Shown: positions 6,338-14,051 of the stretch, piece by piece
How positions within the stretch are numbered: position 1 is the first letter of the stretch
Layout: each line of letters opens with the position of its first letter
DNA from: Clostridiales bacterium UBA3705
GTDB taxonomy: Bacteria > Bacillota_A > Clostridia > Oscillospirales > Oscillospiraceae
NCBI GenBank assembly: GCA_002372735.1
Contig: DFIE01000169.1
Location: 1 to 17,924, forward strand
DNA: 17,924 nt
Direction: 5' to 3'
Position numbers and translations under genes: made by a program
Notes under the pieces: generated by a model
The model's input: the letters and a program-made list of their open reading frames with translations, nothing else
What the model was told of the DNA's origin: nothing
Databases searched by the model: none

Positions 6338-8044
6338 TTACACAAACTGCTGGGTCCTCACGTCCACCATGCCCCGGGTGGTCAGCCGCAGGGCGGGGAT
6401 TACCGGCAGGGACATAAAGGACAGGGTCATAAAGGGGTCGATGTCCCGGCCCACGCCCAGGCTGTGGGCGGCGGCCTTGGCGTGCTCCAGCCGGCGGTTC
6501 AGCTCCGGCAGGTCGGTGTCAGACATCAGGCCGGCAATTTCCAGGCCCACGCTGCCCAGCACCTCTCCCTCCGCCACCACGGCGATGCCGCCCCGGCTCT
6601 CCAGAATCCGGTTGACAGCGGCGGCCATGTCCTCGGCATTGGCCCCCACCACAATGATGTTGTGAGAGTCATGGGAGATGGAGGTGGCCACGGCGCCCCG
6701 CTTGAGCCCATAGCCCTGCAGATACCCCAGGCCGATGTGGCCGGTACCCCGGTGCCGCTCCAGCACAGCGATGCGCAGGATGTCCCGGTCCGGGTCCGGA
6801 TGGTCCGCCCGGCCGTTGTCGGTGGAGACGATCTGCCCGGGCACCATGCCGATGACCCCCTGGCTGCCCGCAGGGGCAAAGTCCCCGGCTGACGCCTTGC
6901 CCAGGTGGAAGGTATCCAGCGCCCGGGCCTTCAGCGCCGGGTCGATGACCGGGGGGGTAAAGGGGGCCAGGGCGCCGTCATAGCAGCGCCTGCCGGCCTT
7001 ATAGACCTCCAGCACCCGGAAGTCCTGCAGGTCCGCCACCACGGTGAGATCCGCCAGATACCCCGGGGCCACAGCGCCCCGATCCCGCAGGCCGAAATAC
7101 TGGGCGGCGTTCAGGGTGGCGGCAGTGACCGCAGCCACCGGGTCCGCCCCCAAGGCCACTGCCCGGCGGAGGATGTAGTCCAGATGCCCCTTTTCCAGCA
7201 GGTCGCTGGGGTGCTTGTCGTCGGTGCACAGCAGGCACCGGGCGGCGGTGCGGCCCCGGAGCAGGGGGACCAGGGCCTCCAGATTCCGGGCGGCGGTGCC
7301 CTCCCGGATCATAATATACTGGCCCAGACGGAGCTTTTCCAGGCCCTCGCCGGTGTCGGAGCACTCGTGGTCCGATTCCACCCCGGCGGCGACATAGGCG
7401 GACAGCTCCGCCCCGGTGAGACCGGGGGCGTGGCCGTCCACCCGCTTGCCGTGGCACTGGGCCGCGGCCAGCTTGGCCAGGACCTGGGGATCGTCATGGA
7501 CCACGCCGTAGGCGTTCATCATCTCCGCCAGGCCCAGGACCCTGGGATTTTGGTAGAACCCGTCAATGGCCTGCCAGTCCAGCTCGGCGCCGGATTCGTC
7601 CAGGCCGGTGGCCGGGACGCAGGAGGGCAGCATGAAGAACACATCCAGGGGCAGGCCCAGGGTGGCCTGGAGCATATACGCAATGCCGTCGGTGCCCATG
7701 ACGTTGGTGATCTCGTGGGGGTCGGTGACGACGCAGGTGGTGCCGTGGGGCACCACGGCCTTGACAAACTCCGCCGGGGTCGCCAGGCTGGACTCCAGGT
7801 GGATGTGGGCATCGATCAGGCCGGGGCAGACCACCGCCCCCTGCAGATCCCGCTCCTCCAGCCCCCGGTAGGTGCCGATGCCGGCAATCCGGTCGCCCTG
7901 GATGGCGATGTCCCCCCGCAGCAGCTCGCCGGAGAAGACGTTGACGTACACCGCGTTTTTCAATACCAGATCCGCGGGGATCCGGCCCATGGCCGCGTCC
8001 AATCGACGGCGCAGGCCGGCAAGGTGATCAGACATCTGTTCCAT
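6338..8044 (-). CDS. ade: Adenine deaminase
   Basis: 568-residue amidohydrolase that converts adenine to hypoxanthine and ammonia in purine salvage. Seen: the metal-binding PGLIDAHIHLESS (74-86, H80 and H82), VVTDPHEITNVMG (105-117), the GHAPGL block, SDHECSD and CTDDKHP, and the C-terminal SISHDSHNIIVVG block. All are hallmarks of bacterial Ade rather than of adenosine deaminase. Length fits the family (about 540-600). The ATG at 8042-8044 has AAGGAG 8 nt upstream. A Met three codons later is too far from it. It lies 15 nt downstream of the last permease gene of a nucleoside transporter, so imported purines are probably fed straight into deamination. A bidirectional terminator follows. Confidence 0.95.
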   Translation of the reverse strand: MEQMSDHLAGLRRRLDAAMGRIPADLVLKNAVYVNVFSGELLRGDIAIQGDRIAGIGTYRGLEERDLQGAVVCPGLIDAHIHLESSLATPAEFVKAVVPHGTTCVVTDPHEITNVMGTDGIAYMLQATLGLPLDVFFMLPSCVPATGLDESGAELDWQAIDGFYQNPRVLGLAEMMNAYGVVHDDPQVLAKLAAAQCHGKRVDGHAPGLTGAELSAYVAAGVESDHECSDTGEGLEKLRLGQYIMIREGTAARNLEALVPLLRGRTAARCLLCTDDKHPSDLLEKGHLDYILRRAVALGADPVAAVTAATLNAAQYFGLRDRGAVAPGYLADLTVVADLQDFRVLEVYKAGRRCYDGALAPFTPPVIDPALKARALDTFHLGKASAGDFAPAGSQGVIGMVPGQIVSTDNGRADHPDPDRDILRIAVLERHRGTGHIGLGYLQGYGLKRGAVATSISHDSHNIIVVGANAEDMAAAVNRILESRGGIAVVAEGEVLGSVGLEIAGLMSDTDLPELNRRLEHAKAAAHSLGVGRDIDPFMTLSFMSLPVIPALRLTTRGMVDVRTQQFV

Positions 8045-8059
8045 GGTATGTACTCCTTC

Positions 8060-9100
8060 CTATCGTTCTTCTCGGAAGTAGGCCTTGCCCAGGGATGCGG
8101 GGGGCTGGTCCTCGGGCTTGCGCCGCAGGGAGACCAGAATCAACACCACCAGGGTGAAGATGTAGGGCAGCATCTGGAAGATCTTATCCGAGCCCTTGAA
8201 CAGGCCGGGCACCAGGAAATAGAACCAGGACAGCAGACCGAACAGGTAGGCGCCCCAGATGCAGCGGATGGGCTTCCAGGTGGCAAAGATGACCAGGGCC
8301 ACAGCCAGCCAGCCCAGGGCCTCAATGGTGGCGCTGGTCTCCCACAGGCCGTCGATGTACTCCATGACGTAGAAGCAGCCGCCCAGGCCGGAGATGCCGG
8401 CGCCGATGCAGGTGGACAGGTACTTGTACTTGTTGATGTTCAGACCGGCGGCGTCGGCGGTGGCGGTGTTCTCGCCCACAGCCCGCAGGGACAGGCCGGT
8501 GCGGGTCTTCTTGAGGAAGAACCAGAGCACAATGGCAATGACAACGGCCAGATAGACCATGAAGCCGTGGTGGAACAGCAGCGAGCCGATGGTCAGGTTG
8601 CCGGTAAGGGCGTCCAGCTTTACCACCAGGGGGCGGATGTAGGCCCGGACGGCGTCAGAGGTGACGTCGGCGCGGACGGTGCCCACGCTGCCGAGAGAGC
8701 CGCCGAAGTAGTTGGCAATGCCGGTGCCGAAAATGGTCAGCGTCAGGCCGGTGACGTTCTGGTTGGTGCGCAGGGTGATGGTGAGGAAGGCGTAGAGCAG
8801 GCCCGCCACCATGGCCGCCGCAAAGGCAAAAAACAGGCAGACGATGACGCAGGTGATGGGGTACGCCCCGCCCAGGCTTTGGGCAAAGCCCGCGCCGGAA
8901 GCCAGCTTTTGGTACCAGAGAGAGCCCGCCAGACTGGCAATGGCGCCGATGTACATAATGCCGGGCACGCCCAGGTTCAGGTTGCCGCCCTTCTCGGTGA
9001 GGATCTCACCCAGGGCGCCGAAGAGGATCACGGTGCCGAAGGTGATGGAGAAGGTCAGGGTGGTGCTTAAAGAGGCAAGGAAATTCATGAAGCCGCTCAT
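8060..9100 (-). CDS. nupQ: Nucleoside ABC transporter permease (NupQ-like)
   Basis: 346-residue inner-membrane permease of the BPD_transp_2 family, with eight or more hydrophobic segments. It is the second permease of a BMP-type nucleoside importer. The cytoplasmic-loop motif that is NIG.EG.M in most relatives reads GGNLNLGVPGIMYIGA (about 38-53) here, with Pro in place of the usual Glu. TNQNVTGLTLTIFGTG and LRAVGENTATADAAGLN (the contact region for the ATPase) are clear. The ATG overlaps the preceding permease stop in ATGA, so the two are coupled and probably form a heterodimer. Substrate assignment rests on family and on the neighbouring ade. Nucleobase or deoxynucleoside specificity is possible. 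Confidence 0.9.
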   Translation of the reverse strand: MSGFMNFLASLSTTLTFSITFGTVILFGALGEILTEKGGNLNLGVPGIMYIGAIASLAGSLWYQKLASGAGFAQSLGGAYPITCVIVCLFFAFAAAMVAGLLYAFLTITLRTNQNVTGLTLTIFGTGIANYFGGSLGSVGTVRADVTSDAVRAYIRPLVVKLDALTGNLTIGSLLFHHGFMVYLAVVIAIVLWFFLKKTRTGLSLRAVGENTATADAAGLNINKYKYLSTCIGAGISGLGGCFYVMEYIDGLWETSATIEALGWLAVALVIFATWKPIRCIWGAYLFGLLSWFYFLVPGLFKGSDKIFQMLPYIFTLVVLILVSLRRKPEDQPPASLGKAYFREER

Positions 9101-10206
9101 TTCGCCGCACCTCCTTTGTGCTTGCGGGCCAGACGGACCCGGTAGTTGGTGAAGAACTCACAGCCCAGGACGAAGAACAGCACAATGCCGGTGAGAATCT
9201 TGGAGTAGTAGTTGTTCAGCTGGAAGGCGGAGGCCATCTGCTTGCCGGCCAGCTCCATAAAGGTGTACAGGGCGGAGAAGACCACCATCAGGAAGGGGTT
9301 GGTATGGGCAAGCCAGGCAATGATAATGGCAGTGAAGCCTCTGCCGTCGGCAGTGCTCTCAGACAGGGTTCTGGACACGGCGGACACCGCCAGGAAGCCC
9401 GCAAAGCCGCACACGCCGCCGGAAATGGCCATGGAGCGGATGTACACGTTCTGCACCCGGATGCCGGCGTACTGGGCGGTCTTTTCGGAGTCGCCCACCA
9501 CGGTGATCTCATAGCCCTGCTTGGTGTAGCGCAGGTAGGCCCACATGGCCACAACCACCACCAGCACAATCAGCACCAGCCACATAAAGTCCTTGTCGTT
9601 AAAGCCGCCGGTGAACATCTCACCGATCCAGCCCTTGTGATAGGCGGGCATGCCGTCCTTGCCGTTGACAATGCCGATTTTGACGGTGCCCAGGGTGCCC
9701 TCCCAGATGGTGCAGAAGTACAGCACGATCTGGATGGCAATGTAGTTCATCATCAGGGTGAACAGGGTTTCGTTGGCGTTCCACTTGGCCTTGAAGAAGC
9801 CGGGGATCATGCCCCAAATCGCGCCCAGCAGCACCGCCAGCACCGCCATGAGCACCAGCAGCAGCAGAGAGGGCAGCCGCCAGCAGAACTTCATGAGAAT
9901 CAGCGCGCCCAGGCCGCCGATCAGGATCTGGCCCTCGGCGCCCACGTTCCAGAAGTGCATCTTAAAGGCCGGGGCCAGGCCCACGGCAATACAGGCCAGC
10001 AGCATGGTCCGCTGCAGGAACTCCCACAGCCGCTTGGAGGTACCGAAGGAGCCGCCGATCATCTCGCTGATGACCCGGCCGGGCGCCCTGCCGGTAAACA
10101 GGAATGTGAGCAGCAGGCACAGCAGCAGGGCCGCCGCCACCGCGATGACGCGGATCAGCACAGAGAGCCATGTGGAGATGCCCGCCCGTTTGGAGATACG
10201 GATCAT
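9097..10206 (-). CDS. nupP: Nucleoside ABC transporter permease (NupP-like)
   Basis: 369-residue permease of the BPD_transp_2 family, partner of the NupQ-like permease. The N-terminal membrane helix (about 13-37) is followed by the family motif FKMHFWNVGAEGQILIGG (about 83-100) with the canonical GAEGQ. Later comes the ATPase-contact segment YEITVVGDSEKTAQYAGI (about 233-250), and further helices run to the C-terminus. It starts at ATG 10204-10206, overlapping the TGA of the ATPase gene in ATGA, and its own stop overlaps the nupQ start the same way. The ATPase and both permeases are therefore a translationally coupled block. The charged tail RVRLARKHKGGAAK is expected on the cytoplasmic side. 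Confidence 0.9.
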   Translation of the reverse strand: MIRISKRAGISTWLSVLIRVIAVAAALLLCLLLTFLFTGRAPGRVISEMIGGSFGTSKRLWEFLQRTMLLACIAVGLAPAFKMHFWNVGAEGQILIGGLGALILMKFCWRLPSLLLLVLMAVLAVLLGAIWGMIPGFFKAKWNANETLFTLMMNYIAIQIVLYFCTIWEGTLGTVKIGIVNGKDGMPAYHKGWIGEMFTGGFNDKDFMWLVLIVLVVVVAMWAYLRYTKQGYEITVVGDSEKTAQYAGIRVQNVYIRSMAISGGVCGFAGFLAVSAVSRTLSESTADGRGFTAIIIAWLAHTNPFLMVVFSALYTFMELAGKQMASAFQLNNYYSKILTGIVLFFVLGCEFFTNYRVRLARKHKGGAAK

Positions 10207-11741
10207 GCTTCTTCCTCCCTTCTGAATTGGGTCATCAGCAGACCGATTTCTTCTTTGGTGGTGGTCTTGGCGTCTACAATGCCGCTGATCTGGCCGCCGC
10301 AGAGCACCAGGATCCGGTCACAGAGCTCCAAAAGCACGTCCAGATCCTCGCCCACGTAAATCACCGCGGCGCCCTTCATCTTCTGCTCGGTGAGCAGGTT
10401 GTAGATCATGTAGGAGGTGTTGATGTCCAGGCCGCGGACCGCGTAGGCAGTCATCAGCACCGTGGGGTTGGAGGCGATTTCGCGGCCCACCAGCACCTTC
10501 TGCACGTTGCCGCCGGAGAGCCGGCGCAGGGGCGTGCGGTTGACGTCCGGGGTGACCACCTCAAGATCGGCCACGATTTTTTTGGACAGGGCTGTGGCCT
10601 TGGCCTGGTCGGCCAGGATGCCCTTGCGGTCGCGGTAGGTCCGGAGCTTGACGTTGTCAGTGATGGGCATGGTGCCCACCAGGCCCGCGCCGAACCGGTC
10701 CTCCGGCACAAAGGAGAGCAGGATGCCCGCGTGGATGATGTCCAGGGGATCCATGCCCGTGAGCAGCTGCTCGCTGCCGTCCGGGGCGATGTAGGTCACC
10801 GCGGCGCCGGGCTCCACCGGCTGCATACCGGCAATGGACTCCAGCAGCTCCTTCTGGCCGGAGCCCGCAATGCCGGCCACGCCCAGAATCTCGCCGCCCA
10901 TGGCGGTGAAGCTTACCCGGTCCAGCTTCTTCACGCCGTCCTTGTCCTTCACGGTGAGATTTTCCACCCGCAGACGTTCCACAAGCTGCTCGGCCTTGGG
11001 CCGGTCAATGTTCAGGCTCACGGCCCGGCCCACCATCATGTCGGTCAAAGACTGCTGGGTGGCCTGGGCGGTCTCCACGTCGCCGATGTACTTGCCCTTG
11101 CGCAGCACCGCCACCCGGTCGGACACGTCCAGCACCTCGTGGAGCTTGTGGGTGATGATGATAATGGCCTTGCCGTCCTTTTTCATGTTGCGCATCACGG
11201 CAAAGAGCTTTTCGGTCTCCTGGGGGGTGAGCACGGCGGTGGGCTCGTCCAGAATCAGCACATTGGCGCCACGGTAGAGGACCTTGACGATTTCGACGGT
11301 CTGCTTTTGGGAGACCGACATATCATAGACCTTCTGGTCCGGGTCAATTTCAAAGCCGTAGCGGTCGGCAATGTCCCGGACAGTCTTGCGGATGGAGGCC
11401 TTGTCCAGACGGCCCTTCTTGCCCTCGAGACCCAGGACGATGTTCTCCGCCGCGGTGAACACGTCCACCAGCTTGAAGTGCTGATGGATCATGCCGATAC
11501 CGTAGGTAAAGGAATCCTTGGGGGAGCGGATGTTGGCCTCTTCCCCGTCAACGTAAATGCTGCCCTCATCGGGCAGATAAATGCCGCCCAGCATATTCAT
11601 CAGGGTGGTTTTGCCGCTGCCGTTCTCACCCAGCAGGGCCAGGATTTCGCCCTGCCGCAGGTTCAGCGAGACATTGTCGTTTGCCACGACCTTGCCAAAG
11701 CGCTTGGTGATGTTGCGCAGCTCAATGGCGTTTTTTTCCAA
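10203..11741 (-). CDS. nupO: Nucleoside ABC transporter double ATP-binding protein (NupO-like)
   Basis: About 512-residue energising subunit with two fused nucleotide-binding domains. Domain 1 has Walker A GENGSGKTT (about 38-46), signature SVSQKQTVEI and Walker B VLILDEPTAVLTPQE. Domain 2 has a degenerate Walker A (GIAGSGQKE), a good LSGGNVQK signature and a Walker B altered to LMTAYAVRGLD. This split of functional halves is normal for sugar/nucleoside importers of this type. The start is ambiguous. An ATG at 11748-11750 is merged with the purine-rich GGAAAGG and has no spaced binding site (the AGGAGG is about 19 nt away). TTG at 11739-11741 has AAAGGA 8 nt upstream and gives MEKNAIELRNITKRFG, matching the family start, so I chose it. 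It lies downstream of the nupN-like gene with a terminator hairpin between them. Confidence 0.9.
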   Translation of the reverse strand: MEKNAIELRNITKRFGKVVANDNVSLNLRQGEILALLGENGSGKTTLMNMLGGIYLPDEGSIYVDGEEANIRSPKDSFTYGIGMIHQHFKLVDVFTAAENIVLGLEGKKGRLDKASIRKTVRDIADRYGFEIDPDQKVYDMSVSQKQTVEIVKVLYRGANVLILDEPTAVLTPQETEKLFAVMRNMKKDGKAIIIITHKLHEVLDVSDRVAVLRKGKYIGDVETAQATQQSLTDMMVGRAVSLNIDRPKAEQLVERLRVENLTVKDKDGVKKLDRVSFTAMGGEILGVAGIAGSGQKELLESIAGMQPVEPGAAVTYIAPDGSEQLLTGMDPLDIIHAGILLSFVPEDRFGAGLVGTMPITDNVKLRTYRDRKGILADQAKATALSKKIVADLEVVTPDVNRTPLRRLSGGNVQKVLVGREIASNPTVLMTAYAVRGLDINTSYMIYNLLTEQKMKGAAVIYVGEDLDVLLELCDRILVLCGGQISGIVDAKTTTKEEIGLLMTQFRREEEA

Positions 11742-11749
11742 GCAAATCA

Positions 11750-11755
11750 TCCTTT
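11750..11755 (-). promoter_or_regulatory. Ribosome binding site favouring a TTG start for the ATPase gene
   Basis: Minus-strand AAAGGA (11750-11755) is placed 8 nt before TTG (11739-11741). It overlaps the alternative ATG (11748-11750), which it could not serve. Confidence 0.45.
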
Positions 11756-11799
11756 CCGGTTTGGCCGTTCCTCCTGGCCGCGGGGAACAGTCCTGTTTG

Positions 11800-11834
11800 A
11801 AAAATCCGGGGCCTGCCCGTTGAGCAGGCCCCGG
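11800..11834 (-). terminator. Internal terminator between the lipoprotein and ATPase genes
   Basis: A perfect 11-bp stem, CCGGGGCCTGC (minus strand, 11824-11834) with GCAGGCCCCGG (11806-11816) around a 7-nt loop, is followed on the minus strand by ATTTTT (11800-11805). It sits 28 nt past the nupN-like stop. Partial readthrough would give more binding protein than transporter, as is common in binding-protein ABC operons. Confidence 0.85.
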
Positions 11835-11862
11835 TAAAGGAATCGGTTATGTCGTGCAGGTC

Positions 11863-13113
11863 TTAGTTCAGCTCCACAATGCCGTCGATCCGCAGAGAGA
11901 AGGAAGGCGCAGACTGGAAGTAAGACTCGTTGTAGTAGCCGTCAATGATGGCGTTGTCGGCGTCGTTGACCCAGTCGCCGTCGGTGTCGGTGGCAAAGGC
12001 CTCAGTGACAGGCTGGCCGCCCACGGTGAAGGTGGAGACGTCAAAGGGATGCAGAGTGCCGGCCTTCAGCTCGGCAATGACCTTGTCCACAGCCTCCTGG
12101 GTGCCCTCGGCCACGTTGGGGCCCAGGGGAGTCAGGGCGACGGCGTCCTTGTCAAAGCCCTCGGCCCAGTTGGTAGCCAGCTCTTCGCCGTTCATCACGG
12201 CGCCGATGGCGTAGGTGTAGTACACACCCCACTCGTTGGTGGGAGAGGTCAGCGCGGCGTTGGGCGCAGCGGTGAGCATGTCAATGTTGTAGCCCACGGA
12301 GTAGACCGTGGTGCCGGCGTTCAGCGCAGCCTCGCAGGCGGAGGGGGCGCCGGTGGAGTCGGCGTGCTGGCCGATGATGACGCAGCCGTCACCGATCATC
12401 TGCTCGGCGGCAGCCTTTTCCTTGGTGATATCAAACCAGGAGCTGGTGTACAGGACCTCCATGGAGACGTTCTCGTACACGCTCTTGATGCCCAGGAAGA
12501 ACGCAGTGTAGCCGGAGACCACCTCGGCATAGGGATAAGCGCCCACGTAGCCAACCTTGACCTTGCCGTCGGCGTCGTAGTTCTTGTCGGTAAGCGCGCC
12601 GGCAGCTTCCAGCTCGGCAATCTTCATACCGGCAACCACACCGGCCGCGTAACGGGCCTCGTAGATCTCAGTAAAGGCGTTGTGGAAGTTGGGCAGGCCG
12701 GAGGCCTTGGCAGTGTCGCCGGTCATGGCAACGATCTCCACCTCGGGGTTCTGCTCGGCAGCCAGCTTGGCATAGTCCTGATGGCCGTAGGAGTTGGTGA
12801 ACACCAGGGTGCAGCCCTGATCGATGCAGTCTTCAATGGCAGTCTTGCAGGTCTCGTCCTCGCCGATGGCATACTTCCACACGAAGTTGTCGGTTTCGCT
12901 GAGACCCAGGTTCTTGGCAGCCTCTTTCAGACCGTTGATGTGTGCCAGGGTATAGCCCTCGTTCTCGTCGCCCACGAGCACGACGCCTACCTTGATGTTG
13001 CCGGCGTTTTCAGCAGGCTGCTCGCCGCCCTCAGGCTTGGGCTCACCGGCGCAGCCGGCAAACAGGGCCGCTACCATCAGCAGGCACAGGATCATGGCAA
13101 GAATCCGTTTCAT
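11863..13113 (-). CDS. nupN: BMP-family nucleoside-binding lipoprotein (NupN-like)
   Basis: 416-residue substrate-binding lipoprotein of the Bmp/Med family that captures nucleosides outside the cell for the NupOPQ-like transporter. The signal peptide (MKRILAMILCLLMVAALFAGC) ends in the lipobox LFAGC with lipidated C21. A Gly/Glu/Pro-rich linker follows, then the periplasmic-binding fold starting NIKVGVVLVGDENEGYT. Family features include TLVFTNSYGHQDYAKLAAEQNP, the NFHNAFTEIYEARYAAGVVAG block (about 142-162), GYVGAYPYAEVVSG and IIGQHADSTGAPSACE. Near the C-terminus DTDGDWVNDAD (376-386) looks like a calcium-binding loop, which I do not expect in this family. GGAGGG lies 8 nt before the ATG. 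It is first in the operon with its own promoter. Exact ligand (guanosine, adenosine, a base or other) cannot be read from sequence. Confidence 0.92.
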   Translation of the reverse strand: MKRILAMILCLLMVAALFAGCAGEPKPEGGEQPAENAGNIKVGVVLVGDENEGYTLAHINGLKEAAKNLGLSETDNFVWKYAIGEDETCKTAIEDCIDQGCTLVFTNSYGHQDYAKLAAEQNPEVEIVAMTGDTAKASGLPNFHNAFTEIYEARYAAGVVAGMKIAELEAAGALTDKNYDADGKVKVGYVGAYPYAEVVSGYTAFFLGIKSVYENVSMEVLYTSSWFDITKEKAAAEQMIGDGCVIIGQHADSTGAPSACEAALNAGTTVYSVGYNIDMLTAAPNAALTSPTNEWGVYYTYAIGAVMNGEELATNWAEGFDKDAVALTPLGPNVAEGTQEAVDKVIAELKAGTLHPFDVSTFTVGGQPVTEAFATDTDGDWVNDADNAIIDGYYNESYFQSAPSFSLRIDGIVELN

Positions 13114-13160
13114 AGAATATTCCCTCCATTCAAATATTTGGTTCTGTGGAACCTACTCAT

Positions 13161-13189
13161 AAAATACCACATCTGGAAAAAGATTACAA
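13161..13189 (-). promoter_or_regulatory. Promoter of the nup-ade operon
   Basis: Minus-strand TTGTAA (13184-13189), a 17-nt spacer and TATTTT (13161-13166) with TG one base upstream (extended -10), within an AT-rich stretch unusual for this window. The start near 13154 leaves about 40 nt before the ATG, too short for a purine riboswitch. Confidence 0.55.
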
Positions 13190-13216
13190 GAGGCCAAGTG
13201 CGCTTCTGAAATATTT

Positions 13217-13232
13217 TTGTATAATTCAACAA
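13217..13232. promoter_or_regulatory. Imperfect palindrome upstream of the nup promoter (possible operator)
   Basis: TTGTATAATTCAACAA is an inverted repeat matching at 6 of 8 pairs, 28 bp upstream of the predicted -35, in an AT-rich block (13205-13260). It could be a regulator site or an UP-type element. It matches no operator I recognise. Confidence 0.3.
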
Positions 13233-13297
13233 TTTTTTGTCCGATTTATGTTGGACTTTTTCTGTCATTCCAAATCCGCTTCTCCCTGCGGGCCGTG

Positions 13298-14038
13298 TCA
13301 GAATTTGCCGCCCACAGAGGTCTGCTGGTTGGACCCCGCCTTGGTGACAGAGGTGTTGTTCTGGCTTACCGGGCGGCGGTCCTGCTTGCGGTTGACAAAC
13401 TGCTGGGTGCTGCGGCTGAGGATCACCGAGCCGGGCACCAGGTAGTCCACGGCGCTCTGCTGCTTGCGCACGGAACGGTTTTCCCGCTTCATGCCGCCCA
13501 CAGGCAGGCCGCCCAGCAGGAAGCCCCCCAGCAGGGCGCCGGGGATCCACAGCAGGCTCAGCCCCTTGCCGTAGACCTTGCCCTGGGCCTTCAGATCCAG
13601 CAGCTCGCCCACCTTTTCGGCAAAGGCCTCCACCCCGCCCTGGAAATCGTTTTGCCGCAGGCGGGCTTCCACCGCCTTTTGCACGTAGCGCAGGGCCTTG
13701 GGGTTGAAGGTCTCCGCCTCGGGGTCATCCCGGACCAGGATCCGGTACTCCCGGGCGTTCACGTCCAGATACAGCAGGATGCCCCGGGTATTCGGGCCGT
13801 AGGTCAGGTCAAACCAGCTCTCTGCGGCAGCCTGGACGTCCCCGCCGGCGTTGCCGGTGACGGCGGCAGCCACGGTGAAGTCCCCGCCCCGGGCAGCCCG
13901 GGTCAGGGCCTCCGCCGCCGCGGCAGCGTCCAGGGTGCCGGTGTCGTCGGCAAAGACCGGGGCGGTCTGGGCAAACACCGGCAGGATCAGCAGTCCCGCC
14001 AGCAGCAGGACCAGCAATGCGGTACAGCTTCGCTTCAT
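13298..14038 (-). CDS. TPM-domain protein, exported and membrane-anchored (YdjH/YgcG-like)
   Basis: 246 residues. An N-terminal signal sequence (about 1-23, cleavage likely after VFA) leads into a TPM domain (about 28-150) recognisable from FADDTGTLD..., SWFDLTYGPNTRGILLYLDV and EYRILV. A membrane segment follows at about 160-182 (LSLLWIPGALLGGFLLGGLPVG). The tail is basic, Ser/Gln/Asn-rich, and ends SVGGKF, a C-terminal style common in this family. The domain's biochemical function is uncertain. Some TPM proteins have reported phosphatase activity. It is the last gene of a three-gene cassette, 13 nt after the zinc-ribbon protein. AAGGAGG lies 8 nt before the ATG. The combination with a membrane-anchored zinc-ribbon protein resembles ydjG-ydjH of B. 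subtilis, where the products are linked to PspA and the SPFH protein YdjI. No clear terminator follows. Confidence 0.75.
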   Translation of the reverse strand: MKRSCTALLVLLLAGLLILPVFAQTAPVFADDTGTLDAAAAAEALTRAARGGDFTVAAAVTGNAGGDVQAAAESWFDLTYGPNTRGILLYLDVNAREYRILVRDDPEAETFNPKALRYVQKAVEARLRQNDFQGGVEAFAEKVGELLDLKAQGKVYGKGLSLLWIPGALLGGFLLGGLPVGGMKRENRSVRKQQSAVDYLVPGSVILSRSTQQFVNRKQDRRPVSQNNTSVTKAGSNQQTSVGGKF

Positions 14039-14051
14039 CTTCCGTCCCTCC

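Noticed and set aside
4309..6345. 678-codon minus-strand open frame opposite the carboxylesterase
   Set aside because: Gly/Val/Gln-rich low-complexity translation with no family features. It is exactly antisense to a clear enzyme gene in GC-rich DNA where stops are rare.
6905..9070. 721-codon plus-strand open frame opposite ade and nupQ
   Set aside because: His/Gln/Gly-rich shadow frame, no motif or ribosome binding site, covering two well-supported genes.
10170..11837. Long plus-strand open frames opposite nupO (and similar ones at 11854-13209 and 13851-15842)
   Set aside because: Shadows of real genes with biased composition and no recognisable domain.
13222..13240. PurR-type box (AATCGGACAAA on the minus strand)
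   Set aside because: Only about 9 of 13 positions fit, and no second box in opposite orientation is present.
13243..13262. GTCCGA/TTGGAC hairpin followed by T run on the plus strand
   Set aside because: Short AT-rich stem containing a wobble pair, and no plus-strand gene nearby for it to terminate.
13114..13297. Purine riboswitch upstream of the nup-ade operon
   Set aside because: No conserved three-way-junction pattern found, and the predicted transcript leader is only about 40 nt.
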